Below are positions 1-7,821 of a DNA stretch of 64,000 bases, in pieces (the stretch's first letter is position 1; every line of letters begins with the position of its first letter). The notes under the pieces were generated by a model. That model was not told where the DNA came from, did not search any database, and saw nothing but the letters and a program-made list of their open reading frames with translations. Source of the DNA: CALVGQ01 sp031551965 (GTDB lineage Bacteria; Bacillota_I; Bacilli_A; Erysipelotrichales; Erysipelotrichaceae); assembly GCA_031551965.1 (NCBI GenBank), contig JAVBMW010000009.1, positions 124,001 through 188,000 on the forward strand, in the 5' to 3' direction. Position numbers and translations under genes: made by a program.

Positions 1-438
1 AATTCCTGGATTACAATAATAAGTTATTTCCAACTCTGCATTTCGAATCGAATCAAATTTAACATAAGTAAACTTAGTATCAATTCGATAAAATCTTTCG
101 AATGCATATTCCGAATAACTATAATCATTATTAGTAGTTTTTAGATATCTTTGCAAACTAAAAGTTGGATAATCTTTTGGCTGAGCAAAAACTTCAATAT
201 AATTACCAAATACACTAGGATAAGTTGGATAATCAGGATTATATTCATCAAATACGCCAGAAGAAGTTATCATTTCAAGAATATCATCTATTTCTTCTTC
301 AGTTAAATCAAAATACAATTCATTGGCTTCATCTACAACTTCTACAGTAGATGGAGACTGTTCAACTTCTTCTATAAGCGGAGTTGTACATCCACACAAT
401 ATAAATGAAATCAAAATAACTGAACATATTTTTTTCAT
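1..438 (-). CDS. Putative lipoprotein, C-terminus cut off by window edge
   Basis: The open frame reads leftward from an ATG at 438 and is still open at base 1, so only the first 146 residues are present. It begins MKKICSVILISFILCGC: a short positive N-terminus, a hydrophobic stretch and a lipobox ending in Cys17, as expected of a signal-peptidase-II lipoprotein on the outer face of the membrane. After the Cys comes an acidic, Glu/Asp-rich linker, then a region rich in Tyr and Phe. An AAGGAG ribosome site sits just upstream. I do not recognise the family. The lipoprotein assignment is solid; function is unknown. Confidence 0.8.
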   Translation of the reverse strand, partial: MKKICSVILISFILCGCTTPLIEEVEQSPSTVEVVDEANELYFDLTEEEIDDILEMITSSGVFDEYNPDYPTYPSVFGNYIEVFAQPKDYPTFSLQRYLKTTNNDYSYSEYAFERFYRIDTKFTYVKFDSIRNAELEITYYCNPGI

Positions 439-644
439 AGCAATCTCCTTGAACAATAATATTATATCATTATTAACCTAGTAAAATTATTTTGTTTATA
501 CCTTATTTTTAATTCAATTTTTACATCTATTCAAGAAATTAGATATATGTCGTAAATAAATTTACTCCATCTATCATTCTAAAACCCTAGAGTCTTAGAA
601 CCCAATTCTGTTTCTTGCCAGATTGGTAAGATATACACTTTGTT
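439..644. other. Non-coding spacer
   Basis: A/T-rich spacer between the lipoprotein gene and the candidate RNA or relic region. It carries the lipoprotein ribosome site and a TATAAT-like box close upstream of it. I see no convincing ORF. An inverted repeat (TTCTAA paired with TTAGAA) lies near 578-600 but has no T-tract. Confidence 0.5.
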
Positions 645-900
645 TTATCTTTCCTCATCAAGATGGTGCGATAAATAATAGTCATATATCCTTTTATTTG
701 TTACACCATTTCCAATGAAGTTCATCCCTACCCCCAACCAGTTATCTTCTAGTAACTGCGTCAAAGTATACGGTTCATTGTTTAATGGTTAAAGCTGTTA
801 ACCTGCAAATCTCACCCCTTTTCCACAATCACATAACTTGCAACTAAATGACTGCTTAACCCATTAGACTTACTGTCAGTGATTGTCTACTACTTATATT
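645..900 (-). other. Candidate structured RNA or decayed gene
   Basis: This stretch lies just downstream of a good promoter. Two readings are possible. As coding DNA, one frame is open for 47 codons (645-788, without a convincing start), and the same frame continues upstream across two stop codons to 863 with plausible sequence (KLCDCGKGVRF), like a decayed gene. As RNA, the minus strand contains perfect short stems (GGTTAA/TTAACC; CAGTTA/TAACTG) and a longer-range pairing TAATGG/CCATTA that encloses the first of them. I could not match it to tmRNA, RNase P or a known riboswitch. I cannot choose between the two readings by eye. Confidence 0.35.
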
Positions 901-909
901 GTTGATCAC

Positions 910-939
910 ATTATAGCAGTAAATAAACTTAAATATCAA
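910..939 (-). promoter_or_regulatory. Sigma-A promoter firing toward 645-900
   Basis: On the minus strand TTGATA (934-939) is followed after 18 bases by TATAAT (910-915). This is close to consensus and points leftward into the unannotated 645-900 region, so that region is probably transcribed. Confidence 0.6.
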
Positions 940-1032
940 TCTTGACTTTTATGATTTTATTTGAATACTATTCAAGTAACCAATTAATATTAATCAATGA
1001 TTTTAGAGGGCTTCGAGAACTTTTCGATAAGA

Positions 1033-1054
1033 TAAAAAAGACCTTTCGGTCTTT
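1033..1054 (-). terminator. Rho-independent terminator
   Basis: Perfect 7-bp stem AAAGACC/GGTCTTT with a 4-base loop, followed on the minus strand by a T-run. It directly follows the relic of the lepA 3' end, and may be the original lepA terminator. Confidence 0.85.
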
Positions 1055-1125
1055 ATTCGTCATCCATCGATAATACTGCCATAAACGCTTCTTGCGATAG
1101 TTTTTTCTTATTATCATAATAACCT
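1052..1125 (-). pseudogene. Decayed second copy of the lepA 3' end
   Basis: Bases 1052-1094 match 3250-3292, the end of lepA including its stop codon, at 42 of 43 positions. On the minus strand it reads ...LSQEAFMAVLSMDDE-stop, identical to LepA over its last 12 residues (QEAFMAVLSMDDE differs only upstream). Further into the gene the similarity resumes (agttttttctta, then tcctcca-like bases) after an apparent deletion of roughly 57 bases relative to intact lepA. There is no start codon or remaining gene body, so this is a fragment. It stands just downstream of the ATPase/TOPRIM pair and so makes a direct repeat with the true lepA end on the other side of that pair. Confidence 0.85.
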
Positions 1126-1215
1126 CCATTCTGAAGTGCTTCGCTTCTTCAGCACAAATTTATCTTTATGAACATATTTTTCACACTAATTCTTCTATTA
1201 AATCGTTTTCTTAAA

Positions 1216-1986
1216 TTAATCTAACTTAATTTCTTGTAATATTTTGTCTCCAAAATACTCATAAATCATAAAAATTGAGGTATTCACAACTTCAATTTTA
1301 TTATTATTGCAAATATTATTTAGTTGACATTCCAGTATGTTTTCTTGTTTCAATGTGGACTCATACTCTTCCCATGTTGGAACTAAACTAGATTGATTAA
1401 TAAACAAATTAGCCCTAAGTAAATTTAAACTAATCAATTTTACACAATCAGTTCTCTTATATTTATTGTAAGAAGTACAATTTCCTCTTTCAGACGATAT
1501 TCTTTTGTAGTCTCCACTTTCAGAAACTAAAATATTTCTAGAAACATCAGTAATTTTGCAAGGAAAGCAGCAATCTCTGATTGATTCCACCATAGGATAA
1601 TTTATATATATTTTCCCATTCTCTGTTTCATTATTAAAATACTTTAGCATGTTTCTTAAAATCATATTTTTATTGTTTTCCACACCAATATCTGCATGAT
1701 AATCTAAGTCCAAGAATAAATATATGTATGTAAAATTATTTTCGAGAATTTTAAATTCATCATCTGAATGTTGCTTTGATTGTTTCAAAATTGTTCTAAA
1801 ATCAACAATATCAAGATCATCGCTATATGAGCATTCCTCTACCTTTTGAAATAGTTGATATATATTTTCTCTTAAAATATACCTTTCTACACCAATATCA
1901 AAGTTTCTAATCAATGAATCCACAAAACCCGTTTCAGGAAATTCGCCTTCAAGGATAAAAAGTATATTATTAACAGAAGCCGCCAT
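1216..1986 (-). CDS. TOPRIM/RloB-like protein, partner of upstream ATPase
   Basis: 256 residues. The start (ATG at 1986) lies inside the end of the ATPase gene, overlapping it by 17 bases, so the two are translationally coupled. I see a TOPRIM-like pattern: a hydrophobic strand ending LEGE (12-15), a second strand carrying DLD (93-95) and a later YPMVESI (130-136) that sits where RloB/DUF4435-type proteins have a conserved Pro-Glu block. In such two-gene systems (AbiL, RloA-RloB, PARIS) this partner is the nuclease-like effector. The family call rests on motif spacing only. No close relative is recognised, and function in phage defence is inferred from the pairing. Confidence 0.55.
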   Translation of the reverse strand: MAASVNNILFILEGEFPETGFVDSLIRNFDIGVERYILRENIYQLFQKVEECSYSDDLDIVDFRTILKQSKQHSDDEFKILENNFTYIYLFLDLDYHADIGVENNKNMILRNMLKYFNNETENGKIYINYPMVESIRDCCFPCKITDVSRNILVSESGDYKRISSERGNCTSYNKYKRTDCVKLISLNLLRANLFINQSSLVPTWEEYESTLKQENILECQLNNICNNNKIEVVNTSIFMIYEYFGDKILQEIKLD

Positions 1987-3055
1987 TTATATATATCTTT
2001 TCTAAATTATGTGCTTCTCTAATTTCTTTATCGGTACATTCAGGAAGACTTTTTATTAAATTATCACCTATAACAAAACAACAATCCGGGCGAATCAATT
2101 CATTGTTCATTAAATGTGTATTATGAGTAGTAACGAATGCTTGAAAACTTGTGTCAGTTGTTACTAACTTCAAAATTTTTTCAGACAAAGCATAATGATA
2201 AAATGCATCAAATTCATCTAAATACAATAATGTTACTCCTGAAAATTTTATATACCAACAGTAAAACAACCAAAGCGTATTTGTACCAGTTGAGGCAATA
2301 TCTTCAAATGGGATATCTCCTTTTTCAAATTTCGCCCATATTTTTTTATGACCATTGGAATCAACTATATATAAATTGTATTCTAATCCACACTCTTTCA
2401 AAAATTCTTCAAAATTTTTAAGTTTATCATTATCAATAATAATATCATTCAAATTTTCAGTACCTGATTGAAAGCCAACATATTCATTACTTTTTAAACT
2501 TCTAAACCAAAGCATTCCCTCAGCAAAATCAATCACCTTTGTTAAAGCTAAAGTACTATCTGTTGGAAATCCTCTATAAATATGTTTTAAGATGGATAGT
2601 TTATTATCTTTCAAATTAATTTGAAAATCTTTTAATTTTTCATCATTTATTATATGTTTCATTTCCAAGAAATCATAAGAAATATTCAATTCACCATCCA
2701 CAAACAGTTCTTCTTTAACAAGAAGCGAATTTGCATCTTTTCTATATTTATAAGTTAATTCTTGACCGTCAATCAAAAAAACATAAACGAAATCATTGTA
2801 TCTTTCAATACTGGATAAATTACATACATTTCCTCTGTTTTTTCTATTTTTATCAGTTAAATGTGAAGTAATATCATAAAGAGCAAGACCTAAATTAGAT
2901 TTTCCGCTACCATTTATTCCATAAATTAAACCTTTATTAACTAAACCATTTTTGATAAAACTTTTATTAAAAGCATAATCACGGGTTTTAGAACAATCTA
3001 ATTCAATTTTATCTTTAAAACCTCTGTAATTAGTTACACTGAAATATTTTAACAT
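1970..3055 (-). CDS. AAA/ABC-type ATPase of OLD/RloA/AbiL kind
   Basis: 361 residues from ATG 3055, which has a GGGAGG ribosome site 7 bases upstream; an in-frame start 13 codons earlier is less likely. The N-terminal NYRGFKD block is typical of recombination-associated SMC/OLD-like ATPases. Walker A is GINGSGKS (46-53), Walker B LLYLDEFD (276-283), and a switch histidine lies in TTHNTH (309-314). The C-terminus HNLEKIYINGGF resembles the tail of RloA/AbiLi ATPases, whose partner gene normally follows directly, as here. Likely role: nucleotide-controlled sensor of a two-gene anti-phage system. The motifs are seen; the defence role is inferred. Confidence 0.75.
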   Translation of the reverse strand: MLKYFSVTNYRGFKDKIELDCSKTRDYAFNKSFIKNGLVNKGLIYGINGSGKSNLGLALYDITSHLTDKNRKNRGNVCNLSSIERYNDFVYVFLIDGQELTYKYRKDANSLLVKEELFVDGELNISYDFLEMKHIINDEKLKDFQINLKDNKLSILKHIYRGFPTDSTLALTKVIDFAEGMLWFRSLKSNEYVGFQSGTENLNDIIIDNDKLKNFEEFLKECGLEYNLYIVDSNGHKKIWAKFEKGDIPFEDIASTGTNTLWLFYCWYIKFSGVTLLYLDEFDAFYHYALSEKILKLVTTDTSFQAFVTTHNTHLMNNELIRPDCCFVIGDNLIKSLPECTDKEIREAHNLEKIYINGGFC

Positions 3056-3147
3056 AATTTTACCTCCCATAAATATTTTACCACCTTTCTTCAACTATCA
3101 CAATAGTGCCGTAGAAATATTACGGATAAAAAAAATATACTATAATA

Positions 3148-3212
3148 GGAACAAAAAAAGTGTCGAATTTAGATGAAATGTATCAATGTACATTTTGCTA
3201 TTCAACACTTTT
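3148..3212 (-). terminator. lepA terminator
   Basis: On the minus strand AAAAGTGTTGAAT (3200-3212) pairs with ATTCGACACTTTT (3156-3168), one G-T pair, enclosing a second small hairpin (ATGTA/TACAT), and runs into a T-tract. Confidence 0.8.
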
Positions 3213-3250
3213 GTTACTCTTTCTATCATTGAAGGATATAGCTAAAGTTT

Positions 3251-5053
3251 TTATTCGTCATCCATCGATAATACTGCCATAAATGCTTCTTGTGGGATTT
3301 CAACCGATCCCACCGATTTCATACGCTTCTTACCCTCTTTTTGTTTCTCTAAGAGTTTTTTCTTACGTGTGATATCTCCTCCATAACATTTAGCTAATAC
3401 ATTTTTACGAAGACTCTTGATATTAGTACGAGCAATGACTTTACCACCAATTGCAGCTTGCACTGGAATTTCAAATTGTTGACGAGGAATTAATTCTTTA
3501 AGTCTTACTGTGATCGCATTTCCTCTGTGATAGGCAAAATCACGGTGAACGATAATACTTAAGGCATCCACAACTTCAGCATTAAGTAGAATATCCATTT
3601 TGACTAGATTACTTTGTTTATAGCCAATAAGTTCATAATCAAATGATGCATATCCTTTAGTACAGCTTTTTAAACGATCAAAGAAATCAAATACGATTTC
3701 AGCGAGTGGAAGTTCATATTCGATTTGATTGCGATCCCCATCAAGGACTTTCATATCTACATAAATACCACGTTTGTATTGACAAAGCTCCATAATAGGG
3801 CCGATATATTCACTTGGTACCATGATTGTCGCCTTAACATATGGTTCTTCTAAATGATCAATTCGTTGAGGTTCTGGCATATGAGCGGGGTTATCAATTT
3901 TAATCATTGACCCATCAGTCATAAAACAATGGTAAATTACACTTGGAGCCGTTGCGATAAGACCTAGATTATATTCTCGTTCCAATCGTTCTTGAATAAC
4001 ATCCATATGTAATAACCCTAAAAAGCCACATCTGAATCCAAAGCCTAAAGCTTGAGATGTCTCTGCTTCAAAAGTTAATGCTGAATCATTTAATTGAAGT
4101 TTTTCTAAGGCATCGCGAAGATCATTGTATTTTGCAGAATCAGTTGGATAAAGTCCACAGTAAACCATTGGATTCATATGACGATATCCCGCAAGAGGTT
4201 CACCAGCTGGGTTTTCTACAGAAGTAATCGTATCTCCTACGTGAACATCTTGAATTGATTTGATACTTGCACAAAGCCAACCAACTTCTCCACAAGATAA
4301 TTTATCTTTTTTGACTTCTTTAGGAGTTCTGACACCACATTCTAATACCTCATATTCGGCTCCAGTTGCCATAAAACGAATCTTATCTCCTACCGCAACT
4401 TCGCCTTCTTCAATACGGACAAAAGCGATTATTCCACGGTAACTATCATAAAGAGAATCAAAAACTAAAGCTTGTAGTGGATTTGTAGATTTTCCTCTTG
4501 GAGACGGAACATTTTTAACTACAGACTCCAAAACATCTTGGATATTTAATCCACTTTTTGCACTGATTAGTGGAGCTTCACTACAATCTAAACCAATTAT
4601 ATTTTCAATTTCATGTTTTACACGATCTGGATCAGCACTTGGTAAATCGATTTTGTTGATTACTGGAATGATCTCTAAATCATTGTCTAACGCAAGATAT
4701 ACATTCGCTAATGTTTGAGCTTCAATTCCCTGTGCTGCATCAACGACAAGTACTGCCCCTTCACAAGCTGCCAGTGATCTGGAAACCTCATAAGTAAAAT
4801 CGACATGACCCGGTGTGTCAATCAAATGCAATAAATATTCCTGTCCATCTTTTGCCTTATAATTTAACTGCACAGCATTCAATTTAATCGTGATTCCACG
4901 TTCTCTTTCAAGATCCATCTGATCTAAAAGTTGAGCTTGCATATCACGCATTTGTACAGTTTCAGTCAGTTCTAAAATACGATCTGCCAAGGTAGACTTT
5001 CCATGGTCAATATGCGCAATAATGGAAAAATTTCGTATATTTTTTTGTTCCAT
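3251..5053 (-). CDS. lepA: Elongation factor 4 (LepA), ribosomal back-translocase GTPase
   Basis: 600 residues from ATG 5053, chosen because AAGGAGGG lies 8 bases upstream; an upstream in-frame start would add 16 residues with no ribosome site. LepA is a translational GTPase that acts on stalled or mis-translocated ribosomes at the membrane or in stress. G1 AHIDHGKST, G2 RERGITIK, G3 DTPGHVDF and G4 NKID are all present, followed by domains II, III and V and the LepA-specific C-terminal domain with the GGDITRKKKLLEKQKEGKKR stretch. Length is normal for the family. Its last 40 bases are duplicated near 1052. It ends in its own terminator, so it is probably the last gene of its unit. Confidence 0.97.
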   Translation of the reverse strand: MEQKNIRNFSIIAHIDHGKSTLADRILELTETVQMRDMQAQLLDQMDLERERGITIKLNAVQLNYKAKDGQEYLLHLIDTPGHVDFTYEVSRSLAACEGAVLVVDAAQGIEAQTLANVYLALDNDLEIIPVINKIDLPSADPDRVKHEIENIIGLDCSEAPLISAKSGLNIQDVLESVVKNVPSPRGKSTNPLQALVFDSLYDSYRGIIAFVRIEEGEVAVGDKIRFMATGAEYEVLECGVRTPKEVKKDKLSCGEVGWLCASIKSIQDVHVGDTITSVENPAGEPLAGYRHMNPMVYCGLYPTDSAKYNDLRDALEKLQLNDSALTFEAETSQALGFGFRCGFLGLLHMDVIQERLEREYNLGLIATAPSVIYHCFMTDGSMIKIDNPAHMPEPQRIDHLEEPYVKATIMVPSEYIGPIMELCQYKRGIYVDMKVLDGDRNQIEYELPLAEIVFDFFDRLKSCTKGYASFDYELIGYKQSNLVKMDILLNAEVVDALSIIVHRDFAYHRGNAITVRLKELIPRQQFEIPVQAAIGGKVIARTNIKSLRKNVLAKCYGGDITRKKKLLEKQKEGKKRMKSVGSVEIPQEAFMAVLSMDDE

Positions 5054-5151
5054 AAATATCCCTCCTTGAACCTTACCTATTATAACAAACCATACCCTCA
5101 TTGAAAAGAACTATTTTATAGCTTTTGATTTGTATGATCATAAGACAATTT

Positions 5152-5631
5152 CTAAACTAAATCATAGAGCACTTTTTCAAAGTCTTGAACAAAATATTTA
5201 ATATTTGTTTTTCCTTTTTTAATTATTGTATGGCCTTCTGCTTCCAGTTTTTCTATTTGCTTCTCTATTCCACCCGGATATTTTTGATTTAACTCTCCAT
5301 TTGTCTTTAATGTTCTCCAATATGGAGTTTCATCATCAGTACGTTGATCACTTGCCCAGGCAGCAATTGATATAAATATTCCAGCAGTAAGAGGACATGT
5401 AAAATCAGCGTTATTGTTGATCGCAAAAAAAGAACGAATTTTATCTGCAGTAATTACTTTCCCATAAGGAACTTTTTTCATGATTTCATCATAATCAATT
5501 GGAGGAGCCATATACATTTTGTTGCCTCCATATCTTTTGATGACACCTGGATCAGTTATAATTTCAGTTTTAGGCATACCAATATCTCGATGAAGCATTG
5601 CGTTAAAATCTTTATTTTTCTCGTTTGCCAT
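5152..5631 (-). CDS. MGMT-family (alkyltransferase-like) DNA-binding protein
   Basis: 159 residues from ATG 5631, preceded by AAGGGTGG; a longer in-frame start is possible but lacks a ribosome site. The central part PYGKVITADKIR and the following CPLTAGIF resemble the DNA-binding winged helix of O6-alkylguanine methyltransferases, and many Firmicute homologues are labelled MGMT family. The usual active-site motif PCHR is not visible; the only Cys in that area is in FTCPLTAG. So a repair-sensor role like alkyltransferase-like proteins is more likely than methyl transfer, but this is inference. It sits between fmt and lepA, with fmt's terminator in front of it. Confidence 0.75.
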   Translation of the reverse strand: MANEKNKDFNAMLHRDIGMPKTEIITDPGVIKRYGGNKMYMAPPIDYDEIMKKVPYGKVITADKIRSFFAINNNADFTCPLTAGIFISIAAWASDQRTDDETPYWRTLKTNGELNQKYPGGIEKQIEKLEAEGHTIIKKGKTNIKYFVQDFEKVLYDLV

Positions 5632-5676
5632 ATGGTTTCCACCCTTCTTTAGATAAATTATAGCGCGCATAAAAGT

Positions 5677-5702
5677 TAAAAAAAAGCCTTGCAGCTTTTT
5701 TA
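5677..5702 (-). terminator. fmt terminator
   Basis: AAAAAGC/GCTTTTT hairpin with T-run on the minus strand, overlapping the fmt stop codon. Confidence 0.7.
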
Positions 5703-6617
5703 GATTAAATAATTTTTAGATCCATTGATAAAATCAGTTGCATTCGCTTTTGTTTTGCCCTCAAGTTGAAGCTGATTGATTTGGATACTACCATTACAAC
5801 ACTTTAAAAATAGTTTTTTGTTCATTGTATATAATGACCCTATCGGCTTATCTTCATCGACATCTGTCAACGATACAGACCATAGTTTAATTTTGGAATC
5901 ATGGAGAATGATATGACCTACAGGCCAACTGATCAAACCACGAATATGATTATACACTTCCATTACTGGTCGATCACAATCGACATATTCTTCTTCTTTG
6001 GATATATTGCGAGCGATCGTTACTTGGCTTTCGTCTTGTTGTTCACCTTCGAGTTTCCCCTCTAAAAATAACGGAAGTTTTTCAGTTAAAAGTTTAGCAC
6101 CAGATTCCATTAACTTATCATGTAAAGTTTCAGTTGTATCATCTATTGTAATATCAACATAGGACTTTGCATACATAACTCCTGCATCCATCTTTTCAAC
6201 CATTTGCATCAAAGTAACACCCGTTTGTGTTTCACCATTAATTATCACCTTATGGATCGGTGCTCCACCACGATATTTAGGTAATAGCGAAGCATGTACA
6301 TTCATACAAGGATATTTGAAACTATATAGAATTTCTTTTGGGACCATCTGACCATAAGCACAAGTTACGATCATATCAGGATTCCAATCTAGTACTGTTT
6401 GATAATCAGTTCGAATGTGGATTGATTGAAACACTGGAATATGATTCGCAACCGCCAACTCTTTAACAGGCGTAGGTGTTAAAATTTGTTTTCTTCCGAT
6501 TTTTTTATCAGGTTGACTGACAACGCCGATCACTTCAACACAATCCATCTGTAATAACGCTTTTAAAATGCCTGTAGAAAATTCAGGAGTTCCCATAAAT
6601 ACTACTTTTTTCTTCAT
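5700..6617 (-). CDS. fmt: Methionyl-tRNA formyltransferase
   Basis: 305 residues from ATG 6617 (a GTG three codons upstream is an alternative). Transfers a formyl group from 10-formyl-THF to Met-tRNAfMet for translation initiation. The N-terminal Rossmann start VVFMGTPEFS, the folate-site AYGQMVP and the SLLPKYRGGAPI loop with catalytic Asn/His context (MNVHASLLP) are present, and the C-terminal OB domain ends in the usual GKTKANATDFINGSKN stretch. Length is typical. It follows the short membrane-anchor gene with a 36-base gap, so it may be read from the spoIIP side. Confidence 0.95.
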   Translation of the reverse strand: MKKKVVFMGTPEFSTGILKALLQMDCVEVIGVVSQPDKKIGRKQILTPTPVKELAVANHIPVFQSIHIRTDYQTVLDWNPDMIVTCAYGQMVPKEILYSFKYPCMNVHASLLPKYRGGAPIHKVIINGETQTGVTLMQMVEKMDAGVMYAKSYVDITIDDTTETLHDKLMESGAKLLTEKLPLFLEGKLEGEQQDESQVTIARNISKEEEYVDCDRPVMEVYNHIRGLISWPVGHIILHDSKIKLWSVSLTDVDEDKPIGSLYTMNKKLFLKCCNGSIQINQLQLEGKTKANATDFINGSKNYLI

Positions 6618-6653
6618 TTTGATCACTCATTTCTGCAAGTGATTATATCATAT

Positions 6654-6941
6654 TCATTTCATATTTTCACTAAATATGGTGGAAATAAACCTTACTGAAC
6701 CATCTATAATATTAACTACACCTTCTGAAATAGTTGAACCAAGTCTACCTGCGAAATTCTCATTTACTTGATTAAGAGGTAAATGTTGTTCTGGTGCTAT
6801 AATAACTTCTTCATTTTGAATTTGTTGATTAAAGGAATCCATTCTTTGTTCAAGGCTTTGTTTTTCAACAGGACTTGTGAGTGATTTTCCAATAATGACA
6901 ATCAAAAGAATGCAGAGTGTATCAAATAAAAATCGTTTCAT
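6654..6941 (-). CDS. Small membrane-anchored protein in YqxA position
   Basis: 95 residues, overlapping the end of spoIIP by 4 bases and so coupled to it. One N-terminal membrane segment (about residues 5-23) is followed by a polar, Gln/Glu-rich part and a C-terminal amphipathic stretch (GSVRFISTIF). In Bacillus the gene after spoIIP is yqxA, also a short protein with one N-terminal membrane segment. This is therefore the positional counterpart, probably made in sporulation, although I cannot show sequence homology by eye. Function is unknown. Confidence 0.7.
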   Translation of the reverse strand: MKRFLFDTLCILLIVIIGKSLTSPVEKQSLEQRMDSFNQQIQNEEVIIAPEQHLPLNQVNENFAGRLGSTISEGVVNIIDGSVRFISTIFSENMK

Positions 6942-7774
6942 TGGTATTCCTCCTTAAAAAATTCTAATAAAATCGCTAAACTATTCATTACTTCTTCACT
7001 ACTATTTGTATCAGAACCAAGCTCTAATAAGACCATTCTTTCATACATATCTTGATTGTAGATCGACTGTCGTTCAAATGGTGATCTCATTATACCTGGA
7101 AGTATCTGTTGCATCTTGTCAGTAAATGCTAAAGACAAATCCATTACTTTTGCGGCATTACTTGATTTCATACCTACCACAAACATCATTTTGGCATATT
7201 TTTTATTATTTTTTTCCAATGTTGAAACATCTTTTGTCGTTGAATCACGATGAATATCCATGACTAAATCAAAACCACCATAATTTACAAAAGCTTCATT
7301 AATATATCGCCTTGAAACTGTATATAGTTGATTGTATGCTAAACCTTCATCTTTTGCTACTTGTAAAAAATTACTGGATTCAAACACTACCTCTATACCA
7401 ACATCCTGCAACATTTTCGCAAATTTTACTGTGATTTCATAAACTGATACTCCATCACTGTATGTCTCACTTTGATGTGTATTATAAAGTAATATTCGCT
7501 TTGTGTTTTCGCGTTGTTCAAATTTTGGAATTAATGGAGCCACGATTTCAATAGGCTCATCCATGTTTTCAGTCAAAGACTCAACACTTGGCAAAATGGA
7601 AATAAGGTATGTAAAGTCTTCTGCACTGATTTCTATTTTTGGATCCAGCAGCCAACTTGAAAACATCTTTTGAAAATTAAATAGTGATATTTCAGGAGCA
7701 CATAGTTTAATTGGTATAATGAGGATACAAAAACAGCACATCGTCTTCAATAATAATCTGATATTTGTTTTCAC
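6938..7774 (-). CDS. spoIIP: Stage II sporulation protein P, peptidoglycan hydrolase
   Basis: 278 residues. SpoIIP is the amidase/endopeptidase that, with SpoIID and SpoIIM, thins septal peptidoglycan and drives engulfment of the forespore. One N-terminal membrane segment (about 8-26) anchors an outer catalytic domain. Catalytic-site signatures are visible: LLYNTHQSETY near 100, MDIHRDS near 175, and a later LLELGSDTN. The gene follows gpr as in Bacillus, with about 50 bases between. It is shorter than B. subtilis SpoIIP (about 400), mainly in the linker between membrane segment and catalytic domain. Confidence 0.93.
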   Translation of the reverse strand: MKTNIRLLLKTMCCFCILIIPIKLCAPEISLFNFQKMFSSWLLDPKIEISAEDFTYLISILPSVESLTENMDEPIEIVAPLIPKFEQRENTKRILLYNTHQSETYSDGVSVYEITVKFAKMLQDVGIEVVFESSNFLQVAKDEGLAYNQLYTVSRRYINEAFVNYGGFDLVMDIHRDSTTKDVSTLEKNNKKYAKMMFVVGMKSSNAAKVMDLSLAFTDKMQQILPGIMRSPFERQSIYNQDMYERMVLLELGSDTNSSEEVMNSLAILLEFFKEEYQ

Positions 7775-7821
7775 AAAAAGTCCCTCCTACACCATTGTAT
7801 AGAAAGGACTTTGAATTTATG

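Noticed and set aside
1..3250. Insertion sequence or integrase behind the lepA-end duplication
   Set aside because: No transposase or recombinase frame, and no terminal inverted repeats were found in the accessory region.
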